This document shows, in pieces, positions 24,000 to 35,285 of a DNA stretch of 64,000 nucleotides. A program made the position numbers and the translations under genes. This DNA comes from Microglena sp. YARC. Taxonomy: Eukaryota; Chlorophyta; Chlorophyceae; Chlamydomonadales; Chlamydomonadaceae. Each line of letters begins with the position of its first letter. Within the stretch, counting starts at the first letter, position 1. Below the pieces are notes generated by a model. It was not told where the DNA came from, did no database searches, and worked only from the letters and a program-made list of their open reading frames with translations. Where the stretch lies: assembly GCA_022414725.1 (NCBI GenBank), contig CM039464.1:52092540-52156539 (forward strand), given 5' to 3'.

Positions 24000-26085
24000 C
24001 CAATCTCAACTACAGATGTGACAGATGTGACAGATGAGACTGTTATTTTACAAACTATAAATTGACATATGGGATACTATTTTGTTAATGAGGTCTATCA
24101 GATAATAGTATGTCTATAACCTGTCACATTTGTCACAATTTGCAAAGATTTGTCATTCATCTCTCATTCATTCTGTAAAATATTACCTCATGCATACATC
24201 CAGCATTTCATCACCAGAGTGAGTAACACGAACTTGAATTCCTTCCCCAATCTCAACACAGAACAGATTGCCAATGTGACAGAATAAGATGTGACTTTAT
24301 GTGACCAGATGAACTGTTATTTTAAATTGACATATGGCCATACTATTTTGTTAATGAGGTCTATTCAAGATAATAGGTTTACTGTAACAGTTTGTCACAA
24401 TTGTCACAAATTTGTCATCATCTTCATTCTCTGTAAAATCAATACTCTCATGTCATCCATCATCTTCATCACAAGTAGCGATAAGACGATCTGTCCTGAG
24501 TACACGAACTTGAATCCTTCCCAATCTCAATACAGAATGTGACAGATGTGACAGAGTGCACAGATGAGACTGTTATTTTACCAAACTATAAATTGACATA
24601 TCATACTCTTTTGTTAATGAGGGTCTATTCAGATAATAGTTATGTCTATAACCTGTCACATTTGTCACATTGTCACAATTTGTCATCATCTTCATCTCTG
24701 TAAGAATCATACTCTCATGTCATCCATGCATCTTCATCACCAAGTAGCCCAGATAAGACGATCTTCCTGAGTAGACACGAACTTGGAATCCTTCCCCAAT
24801 CTCAACTCAGAATGTGACAAAATGTGACAGATTTGACTGTTATTTTACCAAACTATAAATTGACATATGGCATACTATTTTGTTATGAGGTCTATCAGAT
24901 AATAGTTATGTCTATAACCTGTCACATTTGTCACATTGTCACAATTTGTCATCATCTTCATCTCTGTAAAATCATACTCTCATGTCATCCATCATCTTCA
25001 TCACCAAGTAGAGATAAGACGATCTTCCTGAGTACACGAACTTGAATCCTTCCCCAATCTCAACTACAGATGTGACAGATGTGACAGATGAGACTGTTAT
25101 TTTACCAAACTATAAATTGACATATGGCATACTATTTTGTTAATGAGATAATAGTTATGTCTATAACCTGTCACATTTGTCACATTGTCACAATTTGTCA
25201 TCATCTTCATCTCTGTAAAATCATACTCTCATGTCATCCATCATCTTCATCACCAAGTAGAGATAAGACGATCTTTCCTGAGTACACGAACTTGAATCCT
25301 TCCCCAATCTTCAACTACAATGTGACAGATGTGACAGATGAGACTGTTATTTTACCAAACTATAAATTGACATATGGCATACTATTTTGTTAAATGAGGT
25401 CTATCAGATAATAGTTATGTCTATAACCTGTCACATTTGTCACATTGTCACAATTTGTCATCATCTTCATCTCTGTAAAATCATACTCTCATGTCATCCA
25501 TCATCTTCATCACCAAGTAGCCCCAGATAAGACGATCTTCCTGAGTACACGAACTTGAATCCTTCCCCAATCTCAAACTACAAGTGAAGAAAAATGTGGA
25601 CAGATGAGACTGTTATGTTTACCAAACTACTAAATTGAAATCATATGGCATACTATTTTGTTAATGATCTATCAGATAATAGTATGTCTATAACCTGTCA
25701 CATTTTCACATTGTCACAATTTGTCATCATCTTCATCTCTGTAAAATCATACTCTCATGTCATCCATCATCTTCATCACCAAGTAGCGATAAGACGATCT
25801 TCCTGAGTACACGAACTTGAATCCTTCCCCAATCTCAACTACAAATGTGACAGATGTGACAGATGAGACTGTTATTTTACCAAAACTATAAATTGACATA
25901 TGGCATAATTTTGTTTGTTAATGAGGTCTATCAGATAATAGTTATGTCTAATAACCTGTCACATTTGTCACATTGTCACAATTTGTCATCATCTTCATCT
26001 CTGTAAAATCATACTCTCATGTCATCCATCATCTTCATCACCAAGTAGCGATAAGACGATCTTCCTGAGTACACGAACTTGAATC
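24000..26085. repeat. Tandem array, about 260-bp unit, about eight copies
   Basis: Each unit runs from GAATCCTTCCCCAATCTCAAC through GTGACAGATGTGACAGATGA, CTATAAATTGACATATGG, TCTATAACCTGTCACATTTG and CATCATCTTCATCACC to GAGTACACGAACTTG. Units start near 24000, 24237, 24511, 24790, 25044, 25300, 25556, 25820 and end near 26085. Some units carry one-base indels that vary from unit to unit. Nested inside are short palindrome-like GTGACA/TGTCAC motifs. AT-rich and non-coding; it could be a satellite, an origin-like array or a recombination site. Confidence 0.9.
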
Positions 26086-26099
26086 CCCCCTCCTGACGC

Positions 26100-28321
26100 A
26101 TTCGATCCGCTACTGCCCCCATTTTCTCCAACCTTCCCCTCAATCCGCCGCGTTTTCATCTTTTTATCCTTTGCAAACTCGTTGACATCAGCCACCGTCA
26201 CGACGTTGCAAGGTCCGTTGTTATCTTGAAGTGCGCATTGATCAGCGAGAGCTCGTCCCCCTCATCCATCCTGAGCTTCTCTGTGTCCCGGACGGACGAC
26301 ATCTGATATCTTGAGTGGCTGCTCTTGATCGAAGGCATCTATCACGAGCCATATGAACGCATCCCTCACGTCCTCCCCGTGCGCAGAATCCGTCCTTGAG
26401 CGAGGGGTCTGCAGGCCTGAAGAACTTCAACATTTTGCCTCATCTACGTCCTTAGGATTGACGAACTTGTGCGGGAACTCTATAACAACCACCGTGTCCA
26501 GAGCATCCACTGCTGAAATCTCGGGGAGGTCATTCAAGTTCATGAATAATCGTGAAGCGCTCTTGAGCGCCCTCTCGTTCTCGTACAACTGGCGTGCCTT
26601 CAGGGACGTCTCCTCCAGATTGAAATTTCTTGATGAGCCCCCGTCCAGCTTGATGTGCTTGTTCCCAGGGTCCACCTTGATTTCATTGGTGTACGTCTGC
26701 CTCGTGAACTCACACTCGATCATCCAACCCTGCGACTTGACGTCGTTCGTAAAGTTGTTGAGCATGAGGACGCTTGAATCGATCGTGTTGACATAACTGA
26801 CCCCAGGCCCTCTCATTCAGCGCCTGCAACAGGCCCTTTCCCGAGTTGCGCTCCCCGATTAGCATTCCCCACTGTTTATCTTGGTGTTTTGCTGCCATAG
26901 AGCGGGCGATCATCTGAAGGTAGGTATTGACCCTCCCTCTTCCCCAGAGTCGATACGAGTACCTTCTCCTTGACGTGTTCCAATAATTCGTCAGTCGGCC
27001 TCTCGCTGGGAAAGTCCCTGTCGATGACAATGACGGGCATTACCTCCGGCCTCTCCGAGAAGGGGGCGAATGACTTGTCCCGGAACCTGAAAACTCCGTT
27101 TCGGAAGCATAGGACTCCCAGGTTTGACTCCCATATCTTCTTTACAAAGTTGTCGTCGACCGGGATGTAATGCTTGGCCGTCTTCACAATGTTGATAGCC
27201 TTTGTGTACAGGCAGCTGTACTTCCTTGAAATCCCAGATTCGTCGACAAACTTAATGTTTCGCCCTTTGACACGCCGTGAACATGAAGGATTCGACGACA
27301 TCCTTGTCATTGGTCCAAACGTCTCCATGTTTTCCAAAGACGACCCCTTTGGATTTGACAAGCTTCCCCCCAAATCCTTGAGGCAGTATCTTTGCTGCAA
27401 CGTCGTCTCCTCCTGCGTACCTAGGTGCATGTACGGGTGCGCCCATGTACGCAGATGCCGGTACGTCCAGCATATCGATCGTCATGTCCTTAATCTTGAT
27501 TTGAAGCCTGTACCCGTCCTGTTCCACACGTAATCTGACGCCTCATCGAGCATCTCCTGCGTGACCCCTCCATCCTTGGAGTCTGCAAACTCCTTTTTCT
27601 TCTCGAACCATTGCTCCGTCAAATACCAGCACACCGACTTTGAATGATTTTTTGTCTAGGTATTCTAGCATCGCCATGAGGCATTCGTTTTCCAGATCGC
27701 ATAGCATGAGATTCACAGCCGATGCATATGTGTTCCTGTCCTTGCGCGCGATATCTATGTAAAACTCGTCCGCGCCTCCCGGAGCCATGATCTCATCCCT
27801 GGCCTGATTCATCTCATTCTGAAAGTCGCGCAGCCATACTGAATCCTGATGCTTGTATACGGCAGTCTTGCTTCCATTCATGACGGATAGAACAGCCGTC
27901 TTCCCCAGCGCCGCGTCCGCATCGATGTCGCCTAGGACCTCCGTCCGGTTCCCACAGTACTGATCGAGGAGCGGACACGCCACCCCCCGTTTCCTGCAGC
28001 GTTGCGAGAATAGCGTGGGGTGACAGTTGACAAAATCGAGGTCGACATAAAACGGGTGCGCCACCGCGTTCCTGACCTCCCGCATGACACACTGCATAGA
28101 AAGCCCGCGTTTCGCAAACAGCCTCCCCTTCCGTGTTTATTCTTTGCGTATTCCACGTGTACCGAGTCTCCGTCCGCTGCAGCAAAGTATCGTTGGATGG
28201 TGTCTAGCGATTTCGACTTGTCCTTATCCGGGCGGAAGTCCCACGACTCCCAGTGCTCCATGACATGTTCTAGTGCGCCGCGCGAAAAGCGTTCCGTGAG
28301 ACTGCAAGCTATCATCTTCAC
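26100..28321 (-). pseudogene. D5-like primase-helicase, multiply frameshifted
   Basis: Minus strand from ATG 28321 (MKMIACSLTERFSRGALEHV). The order of recognisable parts is an N-terminal domain, a segment with VDLDFVNCHPTLF (near 28040), a long helical middle (KDRNTYASAVNLMLCDLENEC), a D5_N-like part (NLGVLCFRNGVFRFRDKSFAPF near 27120-27060), a Walker A motif GERNSGKGLL (near 26829-26859) and a motif-C region with VVIEFPHKF (near 26490). The reading frame changes at least four times, so no full product can be made as assembled. D5 proteins are replicative primase-helicases of large DNA viruses and related elements. The intact gene at 56367-57449 belongs to a different branch. R1 repeats lie just upstream. 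Confidence 0.75.
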
Positions 28322-28520
28322 TCGATTATCGATGGTGCTGCTGTTGGATTAACGGATGGATGGGAATGATCCCCCTCCGTTTACACTCGTTTTTAGAAAA
28401 CCACCGTGGTGTCTTGTGGAGACAAATGGACGAGACAATGAGACAATGAGACAATGATGCGAAAGCCGCCGTGGTATGCGCCTCGAAGCGCGCGTGTAAG
28501 CAGGTCAGATCAAACACGTT

Positions 28521-28720
28521 TCCCCCATGCGCCTCGAAAACGAGTGTAAACAAGTCAGATCCGACACGTGTTCCTCATGCGCCTCGAAAACGAGTGTAAA
28601 CAAGTCAGATCCGACACGTGTTCCTCATGCGCCTCGAAAACGAGTGTAAACAAGTCAGATCCGACACGTGTTCCTCATGCGCCTCGAAATACGAGTGTAA
28701 ACAGATCAGATCCGCGAGTC
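28521..28720. repeat. 50-bp tandem repeat, three to four units
   Basis: An exact 50-bp period (GCGCCTCGAAAACGAGTGTA, AACAAGTCAGATCCGACACG) begins near 28521, 28571, 28621 and 28671. A single similar unit recurs at 28826 and related pieces lie at 21230-21320 and 22030. Inverted half-sites CTCG-AAAA-CGAG give each unit a small dyad. Non-coding. Confidence 0.85.
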
Positions 28721-28929
28721 AGCAGCTCAATTCCACTGCCCCACTCCGTGGGTCCCGCGATTCCTCTTTCATAATCCCTAAATATTTGTCAAGCAGAAGT
28801 CTGCTTTAGGCGACACTTGTTCCTCATGCGCCTCGAAAACGAGTGTAAACAGGTCAGATCCGCGAGTCAGCAGCTCAATTCCGCTGCCCCACTCCGTGGG
28901 TCCGCGATTCCTCTTTCATAATCCTTAAA

Positions 28930-29330
28930 TAGTTGTCAAGCAGAAGTCTGCTTGAGGCGACACGTCGTTCTCCTAGAACCACTAGTGTAAACAAGTCAGA
29001 TTATAACTAATCGCATCCAATGCATCAATCATCATCATCGAACTCTCAAGGACCGTACAGAGTGCCCAGTTAGCTTTCCCAGCTTTGAAGTTGCGAGTCT
29101 AACCGTTCCCTAGAGGAGGAACTGCTCGTCTTCACAAGCTGGTCGGCTTCCTTGACAGCACTCTCATCGATCCTAGAGATAAGCCTACCTCGAGTGTGTT
29201 ATCAGACATCTGGGTCTGGGCAATCCCCATGAATGATGCTGTCGGGCGTGAGCCACACACTTCACTCGAGGCTCGATATTATCATCATGATCATGAAGAT
29301 TTGTTAAGCAAGATAGGTATGTAAGTAAGT
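28930..29330. repeat. Dispersed repeat R1, copy 2
   Basis: The better preserved copy of the block at 21530-21960. It lies directly upstream of the D5-like pseudogene on the minus strand; a third partial copy (57590-57715) also lies just upstream of a D5 locus. The interval 29331-29775 has further dispersed motifs but no gene I can support. Confidence 0.75.
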
Positions 29331-29775
29331 GGATGATTTCTTAATCTTGGATGTTCCTCCATCCGTTTACACTCGTTTTTCGAAAGCCGCCGTGCGTGTG
29401 TGAAGATGAATGAATGGACTTACGGGGGTGGGCTGCTAAAGCCGCCGTGGTATGTGTGAAGATGAGTGGACGCCGTCACGGACTCTTCGAGTGGTAGTAA
29501 TAGGTTTGTACCACGTGATGACGTCGTACGTTTCAGGCAGATTCCGTTCCTTGCCGCGTACAGCAGAGCTTGTGTCTCACGGTCGGGGTCCCAAAACGTG
29601 GGCACTAACGAAACCGCTTCATCTGCGATTCGAACTCGCGTCGTTGATCAAGATAGAAACCATTGTTAAGGATTGGGATCGTTACACCATTCCGACATTC
29701 GTCAGGGAGGTTCCGTGTAGATCATAACTTGTAATGTTAAAATTCGGGGGATTCATCGCCCACTCCAAGCATTAA

Positions 29776-31636
29776 TTAAGTGCCCGATAAAGTATCGACT
29801 TGTGCCTTAAGTTCATTTATCGCATTCACAAGTAAAGACACTACATTCCCCGTAAGCGACAGTCAGCATTCCAGATTCCGGATGTGCATGCACAGCTTCA
29901 GGCAAGACATCCAATAGTTCCTGTGCAATGAGACCACAACTACGACGTGTCTCGTCACCACCATTCTTTATGAACGTATACCCTCGAAGGCGTCCCACAC
30001 GTTCCAATGCATCCGGAATCGGGAGCACATCCGACTTGGTGCGAATGTCGGAGTACATGACCACATCGCCCACACTGAACAGGGATACGTTATCCACACT
30101 TGTCTTTATATGTAGTGGGTAAACAGTATCATCTCCAACACCAACACCCACAGTCAATGTATCAAGACACATACACTTCCCATTCAGTGTCGTAAGACCA
30201 TTCAGTGTCGTAAGACCACCCACATCCAAATTGGAAGTTGTTAGAGATGCAAAGTTAGCTGTTCCCGTAAACGTCGGAGAACTACTCAAAACAACACTAC
30301 CTGTTCCGGTACTGGTGGAGCCCCCCGTTCCTCCTCTATCAACCGCTAATGTTCCACTGGATATATTGTTTGCGTTGCGTGCAAAGGTCTCGGTCGCTAT
30401 GGGTGTGAGGGAGTCTAGCGGACCTATTACGAACGCGTTGTCCGACTCACGAAAAAGAAGCTGATATTCGGGAGCATCTCCCCTATCTATAGAAAATCCT
30501 GCCTCACCCTTTGAGACACCTGATCCTATCTCACCTGAGTTAAGTACAATTATATTGTCCTCAATCGTCACCGTCTGCGTGTTCAGCGTTAATTGTGTGC
30601 CTTCTACTATTAGGTCACCTTTTACGATCATGTTACTTGATATCGTCGTAAGAGGTGCTGTCATCACAATTTCGTTTTCCGCTCCCAAATTCACGGTGCC
30701 ACCTGCTCCGCTAGACTGTATGTTAACTCTCCCTAGAGGTCCTGATACACGCATCGTGACACCCCCTTCCGACACTACATTGACTCCCTTGGCGGACACC
30801 AGTGATGTCTCCCCATCGCCGGTGGTCGTTATCGTGATGCCTTGCCCCGGGTCAGCTCGGATGGACACGGCATCATTATCAGCGCAAAGCACGGGCGTGT
30901 CCCCGATGTATAGAGTGTTCGACGAGATGTGTAGCTCGTCGATCCACGCCTCTTTGAAGTGCATGTTCGATGTCCCTATGTACTGCGTCGCGTTCGTCAT
31001 CGGGACTATGTTCGATGACACCACGAGATCCCCCAACAATGATACGGTTGTGTCTGACACACGCACCATCTCCGTCCCTCCTGCGACCACACCTAGTGTT
31101 CTAGCCACTGGATTGAACAGACCCGTGTCCGGAGCGTTGGAAAATGAGATGGTCGAAGAGACTCCTTCTCCGAACTGAATAATTCCACCTTGTGAAATCA
31201 AGATGTTGCTAGCTTGGAATGTGTTGAAAGACGGATGTAAGTTTTTCGCGTATAGCGTGCCGTTAACGGAGACGTGTGTATCGAAGGTCGCATTGCCATG
31301 GACTTTTAGCTCTTTTTGCAGATGCACATCTTGTGTGGAATGGAGTGGAGCTGATAACAATGCCAGTCCTCCTCCAGAATCAGTAAGTGTCAGAGCAGCA
31401 TTCGATAGGAATCCTGATACAGCTATTCCTCCTCTTGCATCGATGATCGAACTGCATGCGATGTTGGCACCGAATGTAGTTGGTGCATTGGAGAACGCTG
31501 CTCCGGCGTGAAAGACTGAAGGACCATACGAAGAGAATCGACCGATGGATGTAATCGAGGCGGGTACCGTGACATGTCCGCGCATCTCGGTGTTACTGCG
31601 AACTAGGAGGATGTCTTCATCAAGCATGACGAACAA
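29776..31636 (-). CDS. Fibre-like protein with peptidase S74 chaperone domain
   Basis: Minus strand from 31636 (MFVMLDEDILLVRSN). The body is repetitive, Gly/Ser/Thr/Asn-rich beta-structure typical of phage and giant-virus fibres (SSNIVPMTNATQYIGTSNMH, MKGDLIVEGTQLTLN-like repeats). The last 85 residues are an intramolecular chaperone domain of the S74 (endosialidase) type: YSDIRTKSDVLPIPDAL, then GLIAQELLDVLPEAV. This domain helps trimers fold and then cuts itself off at the Ser next to SD-R-K. The annotated frame ends at 29813, but the usual C-terminal helix (NVVSLLVNAINELKAQ) is visible in a shifted frame down to 29776. A GGGG run near 29855 is the likely indel. Forms a pair with the next fibre gene, 72 bp away. 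Confidence 0.85.
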
Positions 31637-31708
31637 ATCAGCAGTTGTTGTTCGTTATTATTATCATACACACACACTTTTTTCACGGGTATCATTTTAT
31701 AACAACAC

Positions 31709-34306
31709 TTATCCGCAATGATAAGTGCATCCAACGAAAGATGCACGTGACAAACCGACTAATTGTCCATCTGACTTACGTGTCTCGTAATCTTCTTTTG
31801 AAATAAGAGTCGTGATCGATACACCTGAGGATGCATCGATTTCGGTTGTCATCCAGCGCATTTCGTAGGCAGGTTCGGTCACTAGAATAGGTGTTTCGAG
31901 TGGTTCCCCAGGACGTGTCTCTCCGGTATCTGGGTCCACAACAGGAGGACCATGTGTCGTGGTCACGATCGTGTACACGAGATATCCGTCTGCATCGAAA
32001 ACGACATTCCCATATTCATCTTTTTGTACTTCTTCAACATCTACCAGAGGCTGTGAGAAATCACAATCCATCGTGAGTTTTGCGACCGTATAGTTTCGTA
32101 ATGTACCATCAGGTACATCTCCATCATCTAATAATTGGAGAGACGCGTAACCGGACAAACTACTGGTGGTGACGTAATCACCTGCATGGATAGTTGATCC
32201 GGTCTCGTCACATACCCAGATGCATCCTTCGCCGACCGAATTGATTTGGACACGTACATCACCTTGTTCTGCGATCTTTAGGAGCTCTGTTCCTGAGATG
32301 GCTGCAGATGGACCTGCGGGATGGTCCTGGGTGAGCGAGATCACACCGAATGCGCGGGGATCTTTTGGGACCTTGGAAAGAGATACGATAGGTAGGGCTT
32401 GGTTGATTGTCATGGCGCGTTGTCGTCCTCTTAAAAGACCGGATGCGTATGCGTTTTTGTCGGTGACGACAACAAGTCCTTCGTGATCGCGTAGACGTGC
32501 TGGAGCGATCGCGTCCACGAAGCAACGATGTTGGCCTGTGAAGTTCACGAACAAGCTTGTAACGGTTGTGAACGCTACAACAGGGACATTTGAAGTAGTG
32601 GTATTACCATTTCCTAGCTGGCCTTGGTTGTTGTGTCCACATGCGTGCACGCGTCCCGTCGAGTCAAGGGCAAGCGTGTGACTGTAGCCGCCCGAAATGG
32701 CCAAGATCGTCTTACCGACAAGAGATCCGAAACTCGAGACATCGATCGGGACTGATGAATTAGTGGTAGTATTATTTCCTAGCTGGCCTTGGGTGTTTCT
32801 TCCCCATGCGTGCACGCGTCCCGTCGAGTCAATGGCAACCGTGTGAAATTCGCCGCACGAAATGGCCAAGATCGTTTTACCGACAAGAGATCCGAAACTC
32901 GAGACATCGATCGGGACTGATGAATTAGTGCCAGTAGTATTATTTCCGAGCTGGTCGTAGATGTTGTGTCCCCATGCGTGCACGCGTCCCGTAGAGTCAA
33001 GGGCAACCGTGTGATATGCTCCGCACGAAATGGCCAAGATCGTTTTACCGACAAGAGATCCGAAACTCGAGACATCGATCGGGACTGATGAATTAGTGGT
33101 AGTATTATTTCCGATCTGGCCTGAATAGTTGTGTCCCCATGCGTGCACGCGTCCTGTAGAGTCAAGGGCAACCGTGTATAATAGACCGCCCGAAATGGCC
33201 AAGATCATTTTACCGACAAGAGATCCGAAACTCGAGACATCGATCGCCACTGTTGATTGAGTGCCAGTAGTATTATTTCCGAGCTGGCCGTCGCTGTTCC
33301 ATCCCCATGCGTGCAAGCGTCCCGTCGAGTCAATGGCAAGCGTGTGAAAGATGCCGCCCGTAATGGCCACGATCGTTTTACCGACAAGAGATCCGAAACT
33401 CGAGACATCGATCGGGACTGATGAATTAGTGGTAGTATTATTTCCGAGCTGGCCTCGGTTGTTTCTTCCCCATGCGTGCACGCGTCCCGTCGAGTCAAGG
33501 GCAAGCGTGTGACTGTAGCCGCCCGAAATGGCCAAGATCGTTTTACCGACAAGAGATCCGAAACTCGAGACATCGATCGGGACTGATGAATTAGTGGTAG
33601 TATTATTTCCTAGCTGGCCGTAGAGGTTGTGTCCACAGGTGATAATGCTACCTGTCGGTGATATCATAATGGAGAAATCACCTATTGTCGAATTCTTGGG
33701 AAAAATGGGCATTTTCGGCTTTCCCCATGTTTTATATACCTCTGTACCTTTGTATATATTGGCAGTTTCGGATATGCGCAAGTTGCCCCCTAGAAGGATA
33801 TCACCATTACTATCGAGCGCGCCGATGCCGTACGCCTGATTGGAAGCTGAGACGGCACTATCGTATGCTGATTTGACCGCTGCAGAACTGGCTGCGACAT
33901 TGCTACTTGTGGAAGTGACGATACTTGAGATGGCCGTTCCTCCGAGTGTGTTAAATGTAGCAGATGTTCCATAGATATCTGTTGCATACAATTTTGCGAA
34001 CTTCTTTGTTACTGTTCCTAATTGTGAGACATTGTCGTTGAGAGGCACGATATTTGAAGATGTTGTGATTTGCGTATTGGCTTGTAAATTGGAAGATGAT
34101 GCAATGAGCGTAGTATATGCTCCTGCAGCAAATCCTAAGACATTACTTGATGCATTGAACAATCCTGTGTCTGTATCTTGTTCAAATGACATCGATGGTG
34201 CTTCTTTAACACCTGGTCGCGATCGCACTCCTTTAATGGGTACATTATCGCTATATAAGATGTTTGATGTCGACTGTGATTTCGCATAGATTTCAGACAA
34301 TAGCAT
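31709..34306 (-). CDS. Fibre-like protein with RCC1 repeats and peptidase G2 domain
   Basis: 865 residues, clean frame, start ATG 34306 after CCTATATAAA. The order is: N-terminal fibre part (1-200) with a VAASSAAVKSAYDSAVSA segment as in phage tail fibres; seven RCC1-type propeller blades (about 210-600, unit LVGKTILAISGGYSHTLALD, WGRNNRGQLGNN); and a C-terminal peptidase G2 type self-cleavage domain (about 605-865: NSVGEGCIWVCDETG, AGDYVTTSSLSGYA, NYTVAKLTMDCDF). RCC1 blades form a ring used for protein or sugar binding; here a receptor-contact role on the particle is inferred. The blade DNA units of about 168 bp are nearly identical, implying gene conversion or array expansion. Confidence 0.85.
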   Translation of the reverse strand: MLLSEIYAKSQSTSNILYSDNVPIKGVRSRPGVKEAPSMSFEQDTDTGLFNASSNVLGFAAGAYTTLIASSSNLQANTQITTSSNIVPLNDNVSQLGTVTKKFAKLYATDIYGTSATFNTLGGTAISSIVTSTSSNVAASSAAVKSAYDSAVSASNQAYGIGALDSNGDILLGGNLRISETANIYKGTEVYKTWGKPKMPIFPKNSTIGDFSIMISPTGSIITCGHNLYGQLGNNTTTNSSVPIDVSSFGSLVGKTILAISGGYSHTLALDSTGRVHAWGRNNRGQLGNNTTTNSSVPIDVSSFGSLVGKTIVAITGGIFHTLAIDSTGRLHAWGWNSDGQLGNNTTGTQSTVAIDVSSFGSLVGKMILAISGGLLYTVALDSTGRVHAWGHNYSGQIGNNTTTNSSVPIDVSSFGSLVGKTILAISCGAYHTVALDSTGRVHAWGHNIYDQLGNNTTGTNSSVPIDVSSFGSLVGKTILAISCGEFHTVAIDSTGRVHAWGRNTQGQLGNNTTTNSSVPIDVSSFGSLVGKTILAISGGYSHTLALDSTGRVHACGHNNQGQLGNGNTTTSNVPVVAFTTVTSLFVNFTGQHRCFVDAIAPARLRDHEGLVVVTDKNAYASGLLRGRQRAMTINQALPIVSLSKVPKDPRAFGVISLTQDHPAGPSAAISGTELLKIAEQGDVRVQINSVGEGCIWVCDETGSTIHAGDYVTTSSLSGYASLQLLDDGDVPDGTLRNYTVAKLTMDCDFSQPLVDVEEVQKDEYGNVVFDADGYLVYTIVTTTHGPPVVDPDTGETRPGEPLETPILVTEPAYEMRWMTTEIDASSGVSITTLISKEDYETRKSDGQLVGLSRASFVGCTYHCG

Positions 34307-34413
34307 TTTATATAGGGGTTTGTACTTTCAATGCACATATTTTTTACTCGAATACAAAGGAATCTGTAATCGGTATTCAGAAAAACAATACATGGAAGCT
34401 GACACGCTGTTCC

Positions 34414-34555
34414 TACAGTCTGCGGAACAGTAAAATGAAACATATATCAGATGGAAATAAATGTACGACATCGCCGTTATAAAATTGGCGTTAATAATGA
34501 CTTGGGTGTGTTAAAAACTTCTGTGTTTACGAACATCAGTCGTTCTACTCAGGAT
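34414..34555 (+). mobile_element. Fanzor-mariner element, 5'-end fragment
   Basis: TA at 34414-34415 is followed by a near-perfect 5' terminal inverted repeat (34416-34441) and the first codons of the transposase, which stop matching near 34552. A small internal deletion removes part of the ATGGTCGCTGACTTG segment. The element lies just upstream of the RCC1 gene's start, in opposite orientation. Confidence 0.85.
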
Positions 34556-35250
34556 TGACACCGAGGAGGATGCGAAATCCGCCGTTTGTGTCTTGATAGA
34601 GTGCGTGCGTGAGAATGAGTGAGAGTGGGCATGATCTCGACAGCATCCTCCGCGACGCGTGTGTGAGTATGCGTTATGTGTCGTGATAAAGTGCGTGCGT
34701 GCGTGCGTTATCCGATCTATCCGACATGTTTCCTCCGTTCGCCTATCACTCTTCTTCACGTGCGTGTGTTTGCTTGTGCACCCATTGGGAACCGAAGCAA
34801 CTATCTTTTATCTGATCTTGTTTTGATCGGATTGGCTGGCGAAATCTTAGAGGGGAGGGGAAGAGACCAAGTCACGATGATGATGAGGCGAAGAGACCAG
34901 GTTTGCTGATGCTGTCCATGTCCGAGATGGAGGCGGCGGCGTCGCGTGTGTCTGCTGGTTGATGTGAATTGTTGGCTCCCCTCCGGTCGCCCACCCGCTC
35001 GGTTCCTCGCGGACCCTTTGTGGGGGCTCCCCTCCGGTCGCCCCCAGTCGCTCCGCTGTGGGGAGGTGAAAGGGGCTCCGCCACTTGTTAAATGTGGTAC
35101 GGTGGTTCTCATCCAAGTGTTGGCGACATATATCACTTGAAAAGCAGTTTTGAGGTTGGTTGCTTGAGGATGAGAACAAACGTGATGTAGAATGATAGGT
35201 TTGTTTGGGAGGGCCATAGCGGCACATGTGCTGCCGCCTGATGCGAGGTT
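34556..35250. other. Intergenic stretch, no gene seen
   Basis: Contains GCGTGCGTGCGT runs, copies of the dispersed GCGAAATCCGCCG-like motif, and two imperfect copies of CTCCCCTCCGGTCGCCC that recur near 55728. No open frame reads as protein. Confidence 0.5.
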
Positions 35251-35285
35251 ATTTTACGTCTGCATGGCACTGGATACACCACGCT

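Noticed and set aside
24000..26085. CRISPR-like array
   Set aside because: Units of about 260 bp are repeated end to end without unique spacers, so it is an ordinary tandem repeat.
29600..29660. tRNA-like T-loop (GCGAGTTCGAATCGC on the minus strand), also near 22380
   Set aside because: The TTCGAAT loop is there but the flanking five bases do not pair and no D-arm, anticodon arm or acceptor stem can be drawn around it.
32259..33573. Minus-strand frames in the RCC1 region in other phases
   Set aside because: They repeat every 56 codons in step with the RCC1 blades and are shadows of that gene.
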